A stretch of 64,000 nucleotides of DNA. Source: Runella limosa DSM 17973. GTDB lineage: Bacteria > Bacteroidota > Bacteroidia > Cytophagales > Spirosomataceae. The stretch's first letter is position 1. Every line of letters starts with the position of its first letter. Below the pieces are notes generated by a model. It saw nothing but the letters and a program-made list of their open reading frames with translations, did no database searches and had not been told where the DNA came from. Positions 16,648 through 26,800 of the stretch are shown one piece after another. Made by a program: the position numbers and the translations under genes. The DNA lies in assembly GCF_000482465.1 (NCBI RefSeq), contig NZ_KI519422.1, forward strand, positions 1-64,000, in the 5' to 3' direction.

Positions 16648-18123
16648 ATGACAAATCAAATGAGACAATCATTCAAATATAGCTTAATCATCGGAGGGTT
16701 TCTGATGTTGACTTCGTGCGAAAAAGCGCTGGAAGTATCGCCAAGGTCTGAGTTTTCGCCCGACAACGTACTCACGTCGGAAAGCGGCATCAAAGCCTTG
16801 CTTTTTTCGGCTTATGCGCACCAGCAAACCCAATCAAACTCTCGCTACGTTATCAACGATTCGGAAGTTTGTACCGACATGGGTTTTAACACGGGGGGGG
16901 CCGAAAATGGGCAACTCATTCAGTTAATCAATTTTACGTGGGATCCGACGCTCGGAACGTTGGCCGCCGATATGTGGGATCCCAACTACCGCGTGGTACG
17001 TGATGCCAACGGGGTAATCGAAAACATTGGGAATGTGACTGCGGTGGAGTCAACCAAAAAACTTTATAAAGCCGAAGCGCGGGTCTTGCGGGCCCAAGCG
17101 TATGCACTTTTGATGACTTTTTTTGGAACGGTTCCCTTGCGGATTTCCACCACACAACCCGCCGATTTGGCACGGGCAACGGAAGAAGAGCTAAAGGCAT
17201 TTGTTGAAAAAGAAATCACGGAGTCAATTCCCGATTTACCTGACCCAGGCAAAGAAGAAACCTATGGACGTTTCAGTAAAGGTGTGGCATACAGTATTTT
17301 GGCGAAATTTTACCTCAACACCAAACAATGGCAAAAAGCGGCCGATGCTGCCAAAGCCGTGATGGATTTTAATTATTACGCCCTTAATCCTGATTTTGTG
17401 GGGATGTTTAGGGTCGAAAATGAAGGTGCGGCCAACCGTGAAATGATTTTGACGCTTCAATGCCGTCCCGAAGACCCATTTGGAAACTGGTACCAAGCAG
17501 GAGCATTGCCTCCAGGCTATAAAAGTAGCCCTCAATTTCCAAATTTTACCTACAAAACCACCATGTCGAACTTTGCGACGCAGTACCGCTTGCGGACGGC
17601 GTTTACGAGTTCGTATGCTACGGCTGATAAGCGTTTGCAGTTGATTTGTACGAGTTATGTCAATACCAGCAACCAAACTGTAGATTTGTCAACGGGAGAT
17701 AATGCGCGTAGTTTTAAGTATTGGGATAACAATACCGTGGGGAACAACAGTGGGAACGACGTTCCGATACTGCGTTACGCCGATATTTTATTGACCAGAG
17801 CGGAGGCGCTGAACGAGCTCAATGGCCCGACAGCGGAGGCATTTACGTTGATCAATCTCGTTCGTACACGGGCAGGGATTCCCAATTTGACCCAGACAGA
17901 CACTCCCACAAAAGAGGTGTTTCGTACGGCCATCTTCAGAGAAAGAGGCTGGGAGTTTGTGTCGGAAGGCAAACGCCGCGAAGACCTCGTTCGTCAAGGG
18001 ACGTTTATCTCACTGGCACAAGCGCGCGGCATCACCAATGCCAAGCCCGAACGCGTGCTGTTTCCCATTCCTCAAAGCGAAATTGATGCGAATAAGCTTT
18101 GTGTTCAAAGTCCTGGTTATTAG
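16648..18123 (+). CDS. SusD/RagB-family outer-membrane lipoprotein
   Basis: Surface glycan-binding lipoprotein that acts as the lid of the SusC transporter. The 491-residue product has a lipoprotein signal with lipobox LTSC (lipidated C24), then the family's N-terminal helical core (LEVSPRSEFSPDNVLTSESG), TPR-like helices (AEARVLRAQAYALLMTFFGT; RFSKGVAYSILAKFYLNTKQ) and the C-terminal signature NDVPILRYADILLTRAEALNEL and IFRERGWEFVSEGKRREDL. The start at 16648 abuts the SusC stop; an ATG at 16660 is an alternative that keeps the signal peptide. The ligand cannot be deduced, but the downstream sulfatase suggests a sulfated substrate. Confidence 0.97.
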   Translation: MTNQMRQSFKYSLIIGGFLMLTSCEKALEVSPRSEFSPDNVLTSESGIKALLFSAYAHQQTQSNSRYVINDSEVCTDMGFNTGGAENGQLIQLINFTWDPTLGTLAADMWDPNYRVVRDANGVIENIGNVTAVESTKKLYKAEARVLRAQAYALLMTFFGTVPLRISTTQPADLARATEEELKAFVEKEITESIPDLPDPGKEETYGRFSKGVAYSILAKFYLNTKQWQKAADAAKAVMDFNYYALNPDFVGMFRVENEGAANREMILTLQCRPEDPFGNWYQAGALPPGYKSSPQFPNFTYKTTMSNFATQYRLRTAFTSSYATADKRLQLICTSYVNTSNQTVDLSTGDNARSFKYWDNNTVGNNSGNDVPILRYADILLTRAEALNELNGPTAEAFTLINLVRTRAGIPNLTQTDTPTKEVFRTAIFRERGWEFVSEGKRREDLVRQGTFISLAQARGITNAKPERVLFPIPQSEIDANKLCVQSPGY

Positions 18124-18256
18124 TGGGTTATTGTATTTTTGGTTTGTGGTTGACAGGTGTGAGCGTTTTTGTACTATTAGTTTTTGACCAAAATTGCCTT
18201 AAACTGTTGATTGTAAACTTTTATTGTGAACCAACTATCTAACAATCTATCATTTT

Positions 18257-19315
18257 ATGAAACAAGTAACACTTTTTGCGATTGCGTTGCTCCTCACGGT
18301 ATCTACCCTCAAAGCGCAACCTCGCTGGACGGCACAACAAGCCAACGATTGGTATAAAAAACAAGGCTGGATCAGAGGTTGTAATTTTCAGCCAAGCACG
18401 GCCATCAACCAATTGGAGATGTTTCAGGCGGAGTCGTTTGACCGCCAAACCCTTGACAAAGAACTAGGCTGGGCCGAGCAACTTGGCTTCAACGCCATGC
18501 GGGTGTATCTGCACCACGTCGCGTGGACGACCGATGCGCCAGGTTTTAAAAAACGCCTCGACGAGTACCTCGCTATTTCGAGCAAGCACGGTATCAAAAC
18601 CATTTTTGTGTTTTTTGACGACTGCTGGAACGATGAGTACCACCCAGGAAAGCAGCCTGCCCCTAAAACTGGCGTCCACAACAGCGGTTGGGTACGCGAC
18701 CCAGGTACAATGATTCACAACCACCCAGATAGCTTGGGAATGTTGGAAAAATACGTGAAAGACGTGATGACTACTTTCAAAAACGACAACCGTATTTTGT
18801 TGTGGGATTTGTACAACGAACCTGGCAACAACCAATATTTCGCCAAAAGTTTGCCTTTGTTGAAGTCGGTATTTGCGTGGGCTAAAGAAGTAAATCCTTC
18901 GCAGCCGATCAGTGCTGGTGTATGGAGCTGGGGTGAAAAATTCAAAGAATTGAATAAATTCCAAGAGGAAAACTCAGACGTGATTACGTACCACCACTAT
19001 GGCTACGTGGACAAGCACAAAGAATTGATTGATAAACTTCGCCAGTACGGTCGCCCGTTGATTTGCACCGAATACATGGCGCGTCGCAACGGTAGCTTGT
19101 TCCAAACTATCATGCCGATGTTGAAGCAGGAAAATATTGGGGCTATCAACTGGGGCTTTGTGGCTGGAAAAACGAACACGATTTACGCGTGGGGGACACC
19201 TATGCCCGATGGGAAAGAGCCTGAGTTGTGGTTCCACGACATTTATCGCACCGACGGAACGGCGTTCAGCCAAGATGAAATCAAAACAATTAAATCCTTG
19301 ACAGGGAAAAAATAA
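18257..19315 (+). CDS. Secreted glycoside hydrolase, clan GH-A, GH5-like
   Basis: A 352-residue secreted (beta/alpha)8-barrel glycosidase. The signal peptide is MKQVTLFAIALLLTVSTLKAQ. The clan GH-A acid/base Glu is E188 in LLWDLYNEPGN, and the nucleophile is probably E272 in PLICTEYMAR; YHHYGY and the late-strand INWGFVAGKTNTIYAWG fit the barrel. Proteins like this are often named 1,4-beta-xylanase or cellulase, but specificity cannot be read from the sequence. It follows SusD by 133 bases and precedes the sulfatase by 8, so the two are surely cotranscribed. It probably trims the glycan taken up by the SusC/D pair. Confidence 0.88.
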   Translation: MKQVTLFAIALLLTVSTLKAQPRWTAQQANDWYKKQGWIRGCNFQPSTAINQLEMFQAESFDRQTLDKELGWAEQLGFNAMRVYLHHVAWTTDAPGFKKRLDEYLAISSKHGIKTIFVFFDDCWNDEYHPGKQPAPKTGVHNSGWVRDPGTMIHNHPDSLGMLEKYVKDVMTTFKNDNRILLWDLYNEPGNNQYFAKSLPLLKSVFAWAKEVNPSQPISAGVWSWGEKFKELNKFQEENSDVITYHHYGYVDKHKELIDKLRQYGRPLICTEYMARRNGSLFQTIMPMLKQENIGAINWGFVAGKTNTIYAWGTPMPDGKEPELWFHDIYRTDGTAFSQDEIKTIKSLTGKK

Positions 19316-19323
19316 ACAAGAGT

Positions 19324-21030
19324 ATGAAGAAAAAAGGGGTAGTGGCTTCGGTGGGTTTAGCCGTAGCAGTGTCGGTAGGGCTAACGGCGTTTTATTCAAA
19401 ACCGTCGCGTTCAAAAGCGGATGCGCGTCCGAACATCATTATCATCATGGCCGACGACATGGGGTATTCGGACTTGGGCTGCTATGGCGGTGAAATCAAA
19501 ACCCCCAACATCGACTACCTCGCCAACAACGGGCTGCGTTTTACTCAGTTTTATAACACATCCCGTTGTTGTCCAACGCGCGCCAGTTTGCTTACAGGTT
19601 TGTACAACCACCAAGCAGGCATTGGTAAAATGACCGACGAAGAATCGACACCAGGGTACCGTGGGCATTTGGCCGAAAATACCGTGACGATTGCGGAGGT
19701 ATTGAAAGCGGCAGGCTACCAAACGGGGATGACAGGGAAATGGCACGTGTCGAACACCATCGTTCAGAAAAACCCCAAAGACCAGCTCGACTGGCTTAAC
19801 CACAAAAAAGACTTTGGCGATTTTGGCCCGTTGAACCAGTACCCCACTGCGCGTGGTTTCGACAAGTATTTTGGCAATATCTGGGGCGTGGTTGACTTTT
19901 TTGACCCTTTCAGTTTGGTGAATGGAACAAAACCTGTGACGCAAGTTCCAAAGAATTATTACCACACGGACGCCATTAGCGACTCTACAGTGGCTTATAT
20001 TCAATCGTTTGCTAAGTCGTCGTCGCCGTTTTTCTTGTACGTGGCGCACACCGCCCCACACTGGCCGCTGATGGCCTTGCCCGAAGACATTGAAAAGTAC
20101 AAAGAAACGTACAAGTCGGGCTGGGATGCGATTCGGAAAAACCGCTACGATAGAATGGTAAAAATGGGCTTGATTGACCCCAAAACCACGCCATTGTCGG
20201 AGCGTTGGGATAAACAACAAACCTGGGAAGCAAACGCCGATAAAGAATGGGATGCGGGCGCCATGGCCGTTCACGCGGCGATGATTGACCGCATGGATCA
20301 GGGCATCGGCCGTATGTTGCAGACGCTACGCGAAACGGGGCAGTTGGAAAACACCCTTATCGTCTTTCTTTCGGACAATGGGGCAAGTCCTGAAAACTGT
20401 GCTGCCTATGGCCCAGGTTTTGACCGTCCTAACGAAACGCGCGACGGTCGGCCTATCTCGTACGATTTGAAAAAACAAGTCATGCCAGGGCCTCAAACGT
20501 CGTTTGCATCTATTGGACAGCGTTGGGCAAATGTGTCAAATACCCCTTACCAGTATTGGAAAGCCGAATCATCTGAAGGAGGGGTTCGCACGCCAATGGT
20601 GGCGTTTTGGCCCAAAGGAATCAAAGCGAAAAAAGGAAGTTACAGCGCTCAAATGGGACACGTAATGGACTTTATGCGTACCTGCGTAGAAATTTCAGGG
20701 GCAAAATACCCGCAGACGTTTCAGGGGCGCAGCATTTCGGCCTCAACGGGACAAAGCCTTGTGTCTGCATTTCAGGGAAAAACCAACGGAGGGCATACGA
20801 GTCTGTTCAGCGAGCACTTTGGCGCACGTTATGCACGGTCGGGAAATTGGAAATTGGTCTCAGCAAGCCGCGACACAACTTGGCACTTGTTTGACCTTGC
20901 CAATGACAAAACCGAAACCAGTGACGTCGCTGCAAAATATCCCGAAAAAGTAAACGAATTGAAAAAACAGTGGCAAGCATGGGCTAAAACTCATCAAGTG
21001 CTGCCCAAGCCTAACACGGTCAGACGATAG
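19324..21030 (+). CDS. Secreted type I sulfatase (arylsulfatase family)
   Basis: A 568-residue S1-family sulfatase that removes sulfate esters from a carbohydrate or aryl substrate. The N-terminal hydrophobic segment (about 5-25) is a signal peptide or anchor. Metal ligands start in IIIIMADDMGYSDLG (D44, D45). The maturation motif is RCCPTRASLLTG: C82 is the Cys converted to formylglycine (C-x-P-x-R), with R86. Further signs are GKWHVSNT, VAHTAPHWPL, VFLSDNGASPENC (late metal-binding Asp-Asn) and EGGVRTPMVAFWP. It needs a formylglycine-generating enzyme, which is not in the window. Eight bases separate it from the GH5-like gene upstream; together they suggest a sulfated polysaccharide or glycoprotein as target. 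Confidence 0.95.
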   Translation: MKKKGVVASVGLAVAVSVGLTAFYSKPSRSKADARPNIIIIMADDMGYSDLGCYGGEIKTPNIDYLANNGLRFTQFYNTSRCCPTRASLLTGLYNHQAGIGKMTDEESTPGYRGHLAENTVTIAEVLKAAGYQTGMTGKWHVSNTIVQKNPKDQLDWLNHKKDFGDFGPLNQYPTARGFDKYFGNIWGVVDFFDPFSLVNGTKPVTQVPKNYYHTDAISDSTVAYIQSFAKSSSPFFLYVAHTAPHWPLMALPEDIEKYKETYKSGWDAIRKNRYDRMVKMGLIDPKTTPLSERWDKQQTWEANADKEWDAGAMAVHAAMIDRMDQGIGRMLQTLRETGQLENTLIVFLSDNGASPENCAAYGPGFDRPNETRDGRPISYDLKKQVMPGPQTSFASIGQRWANVSNTPYQYWKAESSEGGVRTPMVAFWPKGIKAKKGSYSAQMGHVMDFMRTCVEISGAKYPQTFQGRSISASTGQSLVSAFQGKTNGGHTSLFSEHFGARYARSGNWKLVSASRDTTWHLFDLANDKTETSDVAAKYPEKVNELKKQWQAWAKTHQVLPKPNTVRR

Positions 21031-21063
21031 TCAGACCGCAGCAGCTAACGACAAGTCAGACTA

Positions 21064-21147
21064 ACCTCCTAAGGGAGAGGTGAGCCGTTTGTTTCAACCC
21101 AGAATATGAGCAGTTTCTGGTAGAGCAAGCGCCGCCTCTCCTTTTAG
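21064..21147. repeat. Imperfect inverted repeat between sulfatase and GtaA-like genes
   Basis: The arms around 21069-21086 (ctaagggagaggtgagc) and 21129-21147 (its near-complement, gcgccgcctctccttttag) can pair with one bulge and a few mismatches. It may be a dispersed palindromic element or a weak attenuator inside the operon. Only one copy was noticed here. Confidence 0.35.
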
Positions 21148-21187
21148 TGTATATTAAATTAACCTCTCAAATTTTCATTCTATTCCG

Positions 21188-23686
21188 ATGTTTTACAACA
21201 AACCCTCAATCTTGTTATTTGCCCTGAGTGGATGGCTTTCCCTGACGGCTGCTGTCGCACAGACGCTCCGTCCTCCTGCGTACCCGCTCATTACCCATGA
21301 CCCGTATTTTAGTATTTGGAGCAATACCGATCAGCTCACCGACGGCCCTACTCGTCACTGGACAGGTCGTCCGCATTCGCTGGAAGGCATTGTGCGCGTG
21401 GACGGCAAGTCGTATCAGTTTTTAGGAGCTCCACCAACTTTATACCAAGCATTGTTGCCAACGGGCGAAAACAAAGCGTACGACGCATTATATACCACCA
21501 CCAAACCCTCAGCAGGCTGGGAGCAGCCCGATTTTATCCCCCAAGGCTGGAAAACAGGCTCGGGGCCTTTTGGTGACTCGCCTGCTTCACGCACACCTTT
21601 TCACAACGGTAAAATCGACAAAGACGGGATTTTTATCCGTCGCGAGTTTAACTACGACGGGCAAGTGGATGCCTCTAAGCTTTTGCTGACCCTTATCAAC
21701 GACGACGACCTGACGGTGTATCTCAATGGTACGCGTATCTTTACAAAGCCTTGCTGTGCAGGCGAATACATCTATTCGCCTCTTTCGGCCGAAGCCCAAA
21801 AGGCACTTCGCAAAGGGCGAAACGTATTAGCTGTGCATTGTATTAGTCCAGTTGGAGAGTCATTTGTAGATGTCGGCATCGTGAGTGTAGTGCCAACGGC
21901 GCAGGCGGTCACAGCTACGCAAAAGAAAGCCACCGTCACGGCGACCCAAACCAGTTATGTATTTACCGCAGGGCCTGTGGAATTGGACGTTAACTTCTTG
22001 TCGCCTCTGTTGATGGATGAATTGGAAGTAGCTGCTCGTCCCGTAAGTTATGTGACGTTCTCCACGCGTTCGTTGGACAACAAACCCCACTCAGTACAGG
22101 TGTATTTTGGCGAATCGGCCTTGGTCGCTACCAACATACCTTCGCAAGAAGTAGTGGCCGAAACCAAGAAAGACGGCAAGCTCGTTTATGCGTCTGTAGG
22201 AACCAAAGAGCAGCCTGTATTGGGCAAAAAAGGTGATAACATTCGCATCGATTGGGGCTATGCGTACTTGGCCGTGCCTGATGCGGCAAGCAGTGTGGTG
22301 ACGGGGAATCCTGACCAATTGAAAAACGACTTTAAAGCAAAAGGCCAATTGACGGCTACTTCTTCGACGGTCTCAGGAACGGCGGGTGAGTTGGCCATGG
22401 CGACGGTCGTAAACTTTGGCAATGTTTCGGGAAAAACCACGGCTAAACACTTGCTTTTGGGCTACGACGATGTGTATTCGGTACAGTATTTTGGTCAAAA
22501 CCTCCGTGGATGGTGGCGCCGCGACCCTGCTACGACCATGCTGAAAACGTTACAAATGGCCGAAACAGACTACCAACGTTTGTTGACAAAAAGTACTGCA
22601 TTCGATAAAAAAATGTACGACGACGCGACCAAAGCAGGTGGAAAATCGTACGCTGATTTGTGCCAATTGGCCTACCGACAAGCGATTTCTGCCCACAAAA
22701 TTGTGGCAGGACCGAAGGGGGAAGTGTTCTTTTTGTCGAAAGAAAACTTCTCGAATGGGTCGATTGGAACGGTGGACGTAACGTATCCGTCGGCACCAAT
22801 GTTTTTGTTGTACAACAACGAATTGGCCAAAGGGTTACTACGCTTCATTTTTGATTACAGCGAATCAGGACGTTGGAAAAAAGACTTCCCCGCACACGAC
22901 ATCGGTACGTATCCGCTTGCCAACGGTCAAACCTACGGCGAAGATATGCCAGTGGAAGAAGCAGGAAATATGATGATTTTGACGGCGGCATCGGTGAAAA
23001 TGGACGGCAATCCAAGCTTTGCGCGTGAGCACTGGCCGATGTTGACCAAATGGGTGGAGTTCCTAAAACGCGACGGATTTGACCCCGCCAACCAACTTTG
23101 TACCGACGACTTCGCGGGGCATTTAGCGCGTAACGTCAACTTGTCGGCGAAGGCGATTATGGGTATTGCGTGTTATGCTCAAATGGCGGCGCAATTGGGC
23201 GAGCAAAAACTTGCCGATGAGCATTTTACGTTGGCGCGTACGTTGGCCCGTCGCTGGATGGAGATGAGTGCCGACGGTGACCACTATGCACTGACGTTCG
23301 ACAAAACCGTAGGCAGTTGGAGCCAGAAATACAACATTGTTTGGGATAAATTGCTCGGTTTGAACGTGTTCCCGAAAGAAGTTGCGCAAAAGGAAATCGC
23401 GTTTTACCTCAAAAAACAACAAGCATACGGTCTTCCGCTCGACAGCCGTAAGACTTACACCAAGTCGGATTGGATTATTTGGACGGCAACCATGGCCGAT
23501 TCGGACGCCGATTTCAAAGCGTTGGTTGACCCCGTGTGGAAATATGCCAACGAAACCCCAACCCGCGTACCACTTTCTGACTGGCACGAAACTACCAACG
23601 CCAAGCAGGTAGGCTTCCAAGCCCGTTCAGTCGTAGGAGGGTATTTTATCAAAATGCTGGCAGAGCGTTTGGAAAAAGGGAAGTAG
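21188..23686 (+). CDS. Secreted GtaA-like protein (DUF4964/DUF5127/DUF4965/DUF1793) with an inserted sandwich domain
   Basis: An 832-residue secreted protein of the family named glutaminase A after a fungal member; whether this one hydrolyses glutamine is unknown. Parts in order: signal peptide (1-24); DUF4964-like start (RPPAYPLITHDPYFSIWSN, with LTDGPTRHWTGRPHSLEGIV); an inserted segment (about 105-235, with DDDLTVYLNGTRIF and KALRKGRNVLAVHC) that resembles a galactose-binding jelly roll of beta-galactosidases; DUF5127 (about 240-460); DUF4965 and DUF1793 (about 460-830), which form an alpha/alpha barrel (PVEEAGNMMILTAAS, WSQKYNIVWDKLLGLNVF, WIIWTATMAD). It is the last gene before a terminator, so it belongs to the SusC/D locus. 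A glycosidase-like activity is equally possible. Confidence 0.88.
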   Translation: MFYNKPSILLFALSGWLSLTAAVAQTLRPPAYPLITHDPYFSIWSNTDQLTDGPTRHWTGRPHSLEGIVRVDGKSYQFLGAPPTLYQALLPTGENKAYDALYTTTKPSAGWEQPDFIPQGWKTGSGPFGDSPASRTPFHNGKIDKDGIFIRREFNYDGQVDASKLLLTLINDDDLTVYLNGTRIFTKPCCAGEYIYSPLSAEAQKALRKGRNVLAVHCISPVGESFVDVGIVSVVPTAQAVTATQKKATVTATQTSYVFTAGPVELDVNFLSPLLMDELEVAARPVSYVTFSTRSLDNKPHSVQVYFGESALVATNIPSQEVVAETKKDGKLVYASVGTKEQPVLGKKGDNIRIDWGYAYLAVPDAASSVVTGNPDQLKNDFKAKGQLTATSSTVSGTAGELAMATVVNFGNVSGKTTAKHLLLGYDDVYSVQYFGQNLRGWWRRDPATTMLKTLQMAETDYQRLLTKSTAFDKKMYDDATKAGGKSYADLCQLAYRQAISAHKIVAGPKGEVFFLSKENFSNGSIGTVDVTYPSAPMFLLYNNELAKGLLRFIFDYSESGRWKKDFPAHDIGTYPLANGQTYGEDMPVEEAGNMMILTAASVKMDGNPSFAREHWPMLTKWVEFLKRDGFDPANQLCTDDFAGHLARNVNLSAKAIMGIACYAQMAAQLGEQKLADEHFTLARTLARRWMEMSADGDHYALTFDKTVGSWSQKYNIVWDKLLGLNVFPKEVAQKEIAFYLKKQQAYGLPLDSRKTYTKSDWIIWTATMADSDADFKALVDPVWKYANETPTRVPLSDWHETTNAKQVGFQARSVVGGYFIKMLAERLEKGK

Positions 23687-23734
23687 GCAGTTTACAGTTC
23701 ACGGTTTGTAGTTTACAGTGTGTCCCTATCGCAG

Positions 23735-23777
23735 CGCCCTTTCAAAGTTTAATCCTTTGGAAGGGCGTTCTGTTTTT
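23735..23777 (+). terminator. Terminator closing the SusC/D locus
   Basis: A 13-bp stem (cgccctttcaaag / ctttggaagggcg, one wobble pair) with loop tttaatc is followed by ttctgttttt. It lies 49 bases after the GtaA-like gene. Confidence 0.8.
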
Positions 23778-23841
23778 AGTTGAGTTCCCATATTCATTAA
23801 GAGCCTTCAAGATATCGTAAACAGTATTACTAAGAAATAGG

Positions 23842-26800
23842 CTATTCCTTCCACCCTATGATATTGAGTACATAATCCAAATCCTCTAAAATATTCTCAC
23901 GGTGTTGGCCTAACAAGGAAAAAGTAGTTCTTAACTTTTGTTTGAGAAAATCTATGTTTATTATGTCTTGCGCTCCATTTAATGCGCACTCTAATAAACG
24001 TCTTGAAGTAGATTGTTTGAACCATAAATCAGAAGAGTCTGCATATATGTTTTTTAGAAAATCTATAACTATGAAAATGTTTCCTTTACTAGGGTTATAA
24101 AAAGGAGACAAACCATGAAGGCTTTTGTGGAATAAAGTGTCTTTTCGAGAGGATTTGATTTTACTTTCTTCATAAAGTGACCATAAAGATGACTTAGTTA
24201 AAGTTAAACCTCTGTAATTTAGTGTAAGTAATTGAGGTAATATTTTTGTTTCGTAAATCAATAAGTTAGTTTTTATGAAATAATGTTCTATTGAAATAGT
24301 ATTTATTGGTTTAATTTTTTTGTAAGATACGTTGTCAGATAATAAAGTTCTATTCGGTTTAGATGATTGGAAAATGTTTTCTGCAATTATTAAGGTGTGT
24401 GAGTCATTTTGTTGGCCTTCTTTTCTAATAAACTCAAATATTTCTGGCACAATTTCGATAATAGTATTCTTTATACTCCAATCTAATATTTCTCTTAATT
24501 CTTCTGCTTTGAGCTTGAAAAAATTGTCGGGAAAAAAGATTGGATGAATAGAATGTGATGTTATATGCATTCTCATAGATGAATTTTTATCAGCTTCTAA
24601 ACTCTTTAATTCATCTTCAATCCAGTCAATCATTCTTTGCGATATAATAAATGGTTTTTTGTTTATCCGTACATCTAAATCTAAAATTTTTGATATTTTG
24701 TACAAAGTAAATAAAGTAGAAAAGTCTATAACTATTTCAGTATTTTCTTTTAAAGGTCTATCTTGTAAAACAAGAGGTATGATTGGGAATCCGTCATTAT
24801 AGTCAGATGTAATATGCTTCCATGTATCAAAATAGTTATTTTTAAAAATACCTGAAAATTCTAAAAATCCGATTTGATACTCAGCAAATTTTTTAATTAC
24901 ACTCTCTGTTATTATTTGCCTCTTAGTACCTTCTGGACCATGAGCTTCTTGCATTTTTTTTAAAAGTGAATCAATATCTTCGACGTCTTCTCCATGAATT
25001 GTTTCAATATCACTATATGCGGCTGGTCTATTGTCAATATCTTTATAAAAAAGCACTTGTTGTCCTATATATTTGTCAAAAATATCAATAACGGTATAAG
25101 TGACATCATTTCCTGATGTTCTTTTATAAATCACTTTCTCTCCCTTTTTTTTGCCAATTAATGATTGAGATAATTTATTGTTTGATAACTCTTCTTTTGA
25201 TAACTCTAAAAAAGTGCTTTCCTCTTTTGAGTCGTCTCTTAGCTGGACAATACTGTCTTTTTCAATCACTTCAGGTTTAGCACTCTCGCTCTCTTTTTCT
25301 AAATTTAAAAAATTGGCAAAATATACTTGTTTTACCGTTGAATTCTGAGAGTTAGATTTTAATGCCCGATAATATATTTCTTTGCCTTTGTCAATTAGCT
25401 CATTGTTGATACAAATGAATCCAATCTTAAACTGGTCTTTCCATTCAAAAGAAGATATAATTTCAAACTCTAATTCGTTGAGTATTGATTTTAGTTCAGT
25501 AGTTTTACTGGAGTAATTTTGACTATTCAAAGAGTCAATCAATAGATATAAAAAAATATAATTTTCGGGAAAGCGTAATAAGCCATACCTGGCAATTTCT
25601 TCCAAAGAAGCATAATCTAGAAGTAAATCTCTGATTTGTACTTCAATGTCTAAGAGCATCAAGTTTGGTGTAAAGTTATAACGCCAGTATTCTAATAATT
25701 CTAATAAATGAGAGGCTTCTTGTCTGAGAGAATACAAACAGCGAATATATAGAATCAGCTCTTCTGATTCTTCGGTAAAATTGATCGAACTCTTTAAAAT
25801 TCTTATTGCACTATTAAAATCATTAATAGTAAAATAGCAAATTGCTAGAGGAAGATTATATGTTGGGTTTAATAGTTTACTTTCCTCAACAGATTTACAT
25901 AAATCTGCTACGTACTCTTGGTTATTTTTATCATTATGAAAACACAAAGCTTCTAATAAAGTGGCAATCACGGTTGGTTTAAATAACCTTCCGTTTGATA
26001 TGAAATCCCATATGTCTTTTGGGTTTTCACCTATATGCCCGATTATTCCAATAGCATAAATAAAATTTGCTGCATTTATTTTATTTATTTCTTCAACTCC
26101 TTCGATATACTTTTTAATTGATATCACAGCATTTTTTAAATCTTGTAAACCTGTGTAAGCTCGACTTTCAAATATGAATAAATCATTTGGTTGGTAATCT
26201 TTGACTTTTTTTAGTGATTTTACTAATTTCTCATAACTTTTTGTCCATAGAAGCGCATCTGCTAATAAATATACTTTTTGAGGAATATTAGTATAAATAC
26301 CTTCTTTAGTGATTATAAATGGGTTATTTTTGCTTGTTTCAGTTCCAAAAAATAAACGGTACATTTCATCTACTGATTCTGTACTATTTTTAAGTAAATG
26401 CTGGCAATACCAATAGTCAAAAAAAGCTAACTGAAATGAAATTTGTTTTTCAATTTGAGTGCCATGAACACATTTGCAAATAAGTTCATATAAAGAATAA
26501 GCATACTGTAATTCTGGGCTATTTTGAGGGTCATATTTTTTTGTGTTACTTATGCGTAGCCCATTATTTGTTAAAAAAAATGACAGAGCATATTGCGCTA
26601 AATAAAACCAATATGTTAATTCAGATCTACTTAAATCTTTTTTTTCTGGTAATTCTTTTTCTTCTAATTCTGCCAGAAAGAATTTATCAAATAAACTCAT
26701 TTCAATCATTTTGCCAGTTTTACCTTCATAAGTAATTGAGATAATTTTATAAATATGATCCGTTTCAACAAGTTTCGGAACAGAATAATTGGGTTCTATA

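Noticed and set aside
19411-20274. 287-residue open frame antisense to the sulfatase gene
   Set aside because: It has no recognisable domain or start signal, and its composition is that of the opposite strand of a real gene.
23687-23720. Repeated gtagtttacagt-like units after the GtaA-like gene
   Set aside because: Only two short, imperfect copies; too little to call an attachment site or element end.
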